In this document: positions 31,331 through 33,119 of the stretch, one piece after another
How the letters are laid out: each line of letters opens with the position of its first letter
Numbering within the stretch: the stretch's first letter is position 1
Assembly (NCBI GenBank): GCA_025774245.1
Contig: JALGWI010000043.1
Coordinates: forward strand, 1 to 33,119
Reading direction: 5' to 3'
DNA: 33,119 nt
Source: a bacterium
GTDB lineage: Bacteria; Joyebacterota; Joyebacteria; Joyebacterales; Joyebacteraceae
Program-made: the position numbers and the translations under genes
The notes under the pieces: model-generated
Database searches by the model: none
Told to the model about the DNA's origin: nothing
What the model saw: only the letters and a program-made list of their open reading frames with translations

Positions 31331-32064
31331 AGCTCTGGACCGCCTTCTGGAACATCCTCAGGAAAGACATGCGGACCTACTACCTGAAGCCGCCGAACAT
31401 AAGCTGGGGGCTCATCTTCCCTCTGGCGTGGACGGGCATGTTCTTCGTCAGATCCGGAAGCGGCCTCGAGAGCATCCCTGTGCTCCTTCCGGGCGTCGTG
31501 GCCGTCTCGGTCCTCTTCGGCACCACGTCGATGCTGGCCGTGGCAATCACGTTCGAGAAGAAGAACCGGTCGTTCGAGCGACTGCTGCTGGCGCCCGTTC
31601 CGCTCGAGCTCCTGATGCTGGCCAAGACGACCGGGGCGATCCTCTTCGGCGTCGCCAACGCGTTCGTGCCGGTCATCATGGCGTTGTTCCTCGCCGATCT
31701 GTCGGAACTCGCCTGGGGCGCGTTCGTCCCGGCCGTCTTCCTGATCGCCGTGGCGTCGACGTTCCTCGGGCTCTTCATCGCCGTCGCGGTGAGCGAGGTC
31801 TTCGAGGCGCAGACCTTCTCCAACTTTCTCCGCTTCCCGATGATCTTCCTCTGCGGGCTCTTCTTCCCCATCGCAAGGCTGCCGGTCTTCCTTCGGCCTC
31901 TCTCGTACGCGCTGCCATTGACCTACGGCGCCGACGTCCTGCACGGAGCGGTGCACGGCGGGCACTCCATGCCGTTCGCCCTCGACTTCGCCGTCCTCGG
32001 TGTCTTCTGCGTCGGCCTCTTCGCGGCGAGCCTTGCGAACATCAAGCGGAAGTGGATTGCCTGA
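31327..32064 (+). CDS. ABC-2-type exporter, permease subunit
   Basis: This 245-residue membrane subunit has six hydrophobic segments (for example LIFPLAWTGMFF, VLLPGVVAVSVLFGTTSMLA, FVPAVFLIAVASTFLGLFIA). The ABC-2 signature region is FLRFPMIFLCGLFFPIARLP followed by LRPLSYALPLTYGADVL. It lacks a fused ATPase and pairs with the preceding gene. The start is fixed by the ATGA overlap; a longer in-frame extension upstream is the antiphase reading of the ATPase gene. The last plus-strand operon gene; 97 bases separate it from repeat copy 10. Confidence 0.92.
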   Translation: MKLWTAFWNILRKDMRTYYLKPPNISWGLIFPLAWTGMFFVRSGSGLESIPVLLPGVVAVSVLFGTTSMLAVAITFEKKNRSFERLLLAPVPLELLMLAKTTGAILFGVANAFVPVIMALFLADLSELAWGAFVPAVFLIAVASTFLGLFIAVAVSEVFEAQTFSNFLRFPMIFLCGLFFPIARLPVFLRPLSYALPLTYGADVLHGAVHGGHSMPFALDFAVLGVFCVGLFAASLANIKRKWIA

Positions 32065-32160
32065 TTCCCTCAGGCCGAAGCGAGCTCTCCCGCGCCCCAA
32101 ACCTCACCCTCACCACCTCAGGCTCCCGCCCCGGATTCCTCTCTTGGACTTCGCAGCGCG

Positions 32161-32209
32161 TCCCCGCTACCAGATGTAGCAGCCCGGGCCGAGAGGCCCG
32201 GGCTGCTAC
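32161..32209 (+). repeat. Array repeat copy 10: core with type IV hairpin
   Basis: Core TCCCCGCTACCA at 32161-32172. The hairpin is GTAGCAGCCCGGGCC-GAGA-GGCCCGGGCTGCTAC (32176-32209), perfect over 15 base pairs. Its loop-proximal part GCCCGGGCC/GGCCCGGGC is shared with type III (copy 9) while the outer stem differs. It lies right after the exporter operon. Confidence 0.78.
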
Positions 32210-32339
32210 TGTGTGCGCCGAGTGGCGGGAAGATCCGACGGATGATCCGGCCACGACCCGTCACGCCTGCGGCGGACCACTGCAACCGTCCGAAGTCAGA
32301 ACGTGTCCGTCCGCTGGAGCGGTCGGCATCTTGAAACCT

Positions 32340-32826
32340 GCCATTTGTGCCGATGCCGACGTTGCCGGGCAGCATGGTCATCGTCTGGACTTCCTCAGGC
32401 CGGAATACGAGGTTCCCTTTGCCTACTCTTGTCTCCAGGTAGAGATGCAATCCGACCTGGTGGGACCCCAGACTGGCCACGTCCGGCCCGGCCACATTGA
32501 AGGCCAGCGTCGGGTAGCCGTTGTGCGTCGCTGTCTGCCGGATGGTCAAGCCGCCGCTGACACCATTCGGGACTCTCACCTCAAGAACGTCCGAGGGGCT
32601 CGTCGTCCCTACGCCGACCTCTCCATCGTTGTCCACATAGACCATGTCCGTCGGGCTGCCGTCGGCCGCGTCAAGGGAGCGCCCGTCACCCGGGTCGGCG
32701 TCGTCCACGCCGTCAGCGAAGTCCGCCGGGACATCGGTCAGATTCTCCCAACTCACTCGATTCGAGCTCTGATTCGGGGGATCCCCATCTGACGTGTTCA
32801 GCTCGCTCTCTGCATAGATGGCCGGC
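32340..32826 (-). pseudogene. Fragment of a large tail-fibre-like repeat protein
   Basis: The minus strand encodes SSNRVSWENLTDVPADFADG, then EVGVGTTSPSDVLEVRVPNG and LPGNVGIGT. These are the repeated modules (WxNLTDVPxGFADGVDD, NVGIGTTSPxxxLxV) of long fibre-like or endosialidase-type surface proteins. The frame starts directly after the stop of the peptidase gene, so its true 5' part is missing. It loses similarity after GIGTNGRF near 32350. The frame runs on to 32118 but that part is not recognisable. Confidence 0.65.
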
Positions 32827-32828
32827 TG

Positions 32829-33119
32829 CTACGGAGGCGCCCACTCTGCAGGATCCTGGCGGTAGAAGACTCTGAGCTGTGTGTAGAGATCAGGATGCCT
32901 CGCCCGCAGCGCGCGCGGCCTCTCAAAGAAGAACTCCGTCGCGACCGCGAAGAACTCCGCCGGATCCTCGGCCGCGTACTCGTCCAGCAAGACCCGCCGG
33001 TTCCTCTCGACCTTCCTGACGAACTCCTCGAACTCGCGACTCATGACGCGAGCCCACTCCGCGTACGTCTCGGGAGAGGGAAGCAGAGGCACACCGTTGG
33101 ACTCACCCGTCTCCTCGTC
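32829..33119 (-). CDS. M90 (MtfA-like) zinc peptidase, C-terminal part
   Basis: The frame is open to the window edge, so the gene continues beyond base 33119. DEETGESNGVPLLPSPETYA followed by EWARVMSREFEEF corresponds to the region just after the HExxH zinc site of M90 glucose-regulated peptidases. The C-terminal signature DPAEFFAVATEFFFERPRAL holds the third zinc-ligand region (AxEFF/FF), and LYTQLRVFYRQDPAEWAPP is the usual end. The HExxH itself should lie just outside the window. The family regulates Mlc/PtsG in enterobacteria; that role need not apply here. Confidence 0.85.
   Translation of the reverse strand, partial: DEETGESNGVPLLPSPETYAEWARVMSREFEEFVRKVERNRRVLLDEYAAEDPAEFFAVATEFFFERPRALRARHPDLYTQLRVFYRQDPAEWAPP

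Noticed and set aside
6213-32209. Integron cassette array with attC sites
   Set aside because: The repeats are intergenic and hairpin-bearing, but I see no RYYYAAC/GTTRRRY simple sites and no tyrosine integron integrase, and cargo genes point in both directions. Direct repeats at a tRNA 3' end explain the core better.
6213-32209. CRISPR array
   Set aside because: The repeats are kilobases apart and unequal, with genes between them; no cas genes were seen.

Overview
This is a GC-rich accessory region with mixed metabolic, transport and stress cargo, dense mobile-element debris and no housekeeping genes. Several protein traits recall poorly cultured Gram-negative lineages of the FCB type, such as Candidatus Eisenbacteria or Latescibacteria. 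These traits are a phosphatase ending in a SLGYVE-type tail, a cupredoxin ending in WGRIKELYR, a secreted formylglycine-enzyme-like protein with an ITNV N-terminus, and a GIGTTSP fibre fragment. The lineage is an inference from style, not a demonstrated placement.

Layout. 1-3.6 kb: a membrane-anchored phosphodiesterase/phosphatase gene between two broken IS3-type remnants in opposite orientation. 3.6-6.1 kb: a sulfur operon on the minus strand (ArsR-type regulator, sulfide:quinone-oxidoreductase-like flavoprotein, DsrC-like protein, DsrE2-like protein) behind a recognisable promoter/operator. 6.6-8.1 kb: a RIC/hemerythrin-PP2C phosphatase fusion. 8.7-9.3 kb: a secreted barrel-like protein. 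9.9-12.7 kb: trkA-trkH potassium uptake. 12.8-15.0 kb: a broken FGE-like/aminotransferase chimera and a YraQ/ArsP-type permease. 15.1-16.6 kb: serine-recombinase, IS256 and other remnants. 16.7-23.2 kb: a heavy-metal RND efflux operon (small Cys-rich exported protein, outer-membrane factor, adaptor with four Cys/His repeats, CzcA-type pump). 24.3-28.4 kb: a cupredoxin, a c-type-haem/porin fusion and a PafA-like phosphatase. 29.0-32.1 kb: an HTH-nucleotidyltransferase with a perfect palindromic operator, then an ArsR - small Cys-rich protein - ABC-2 exporter operon. 32.3 kb to the end: a fibre-protein fragment and the 3' part of an M90 (MtfA-like) peptidase gene.

The most unusual structure is a set of ten same-strand repeats with a core like GGCCCCCGCTACCAA, resembling the 3' acceptor end of a tRNA. 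Eight are followed at once by a GC-rich hairpin; one keeps only half a hairpin and one has lost its right half. They lie only between cargo blocks, never inside an intact gene. Left flanks (two families, alpha and beta) and right hairpins (types I to IV) occur in different combinations around the same core, as expected if crossovers took place in the core. Two type I right halves run directly into the 3' end of a serine-recombinase remnant. I read the region as a tandem array of small elements repeatedly integrated at a tRNA 3' end, each carrying 1-4 genes. This rests on visible repeats plus inference; no intact integrase or intact tRNA is present.

Shared themes of the cargo are metal and metalloid resistance, sulfur and copper redox chemistry, nitrosative or oxidative sensing, and phosphate scavenging. 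Three regulatory sites (upstream of the sulfur operon, the nucleotidyltransferase and the ArsR-ABC operon) place a dyad over the promoter.
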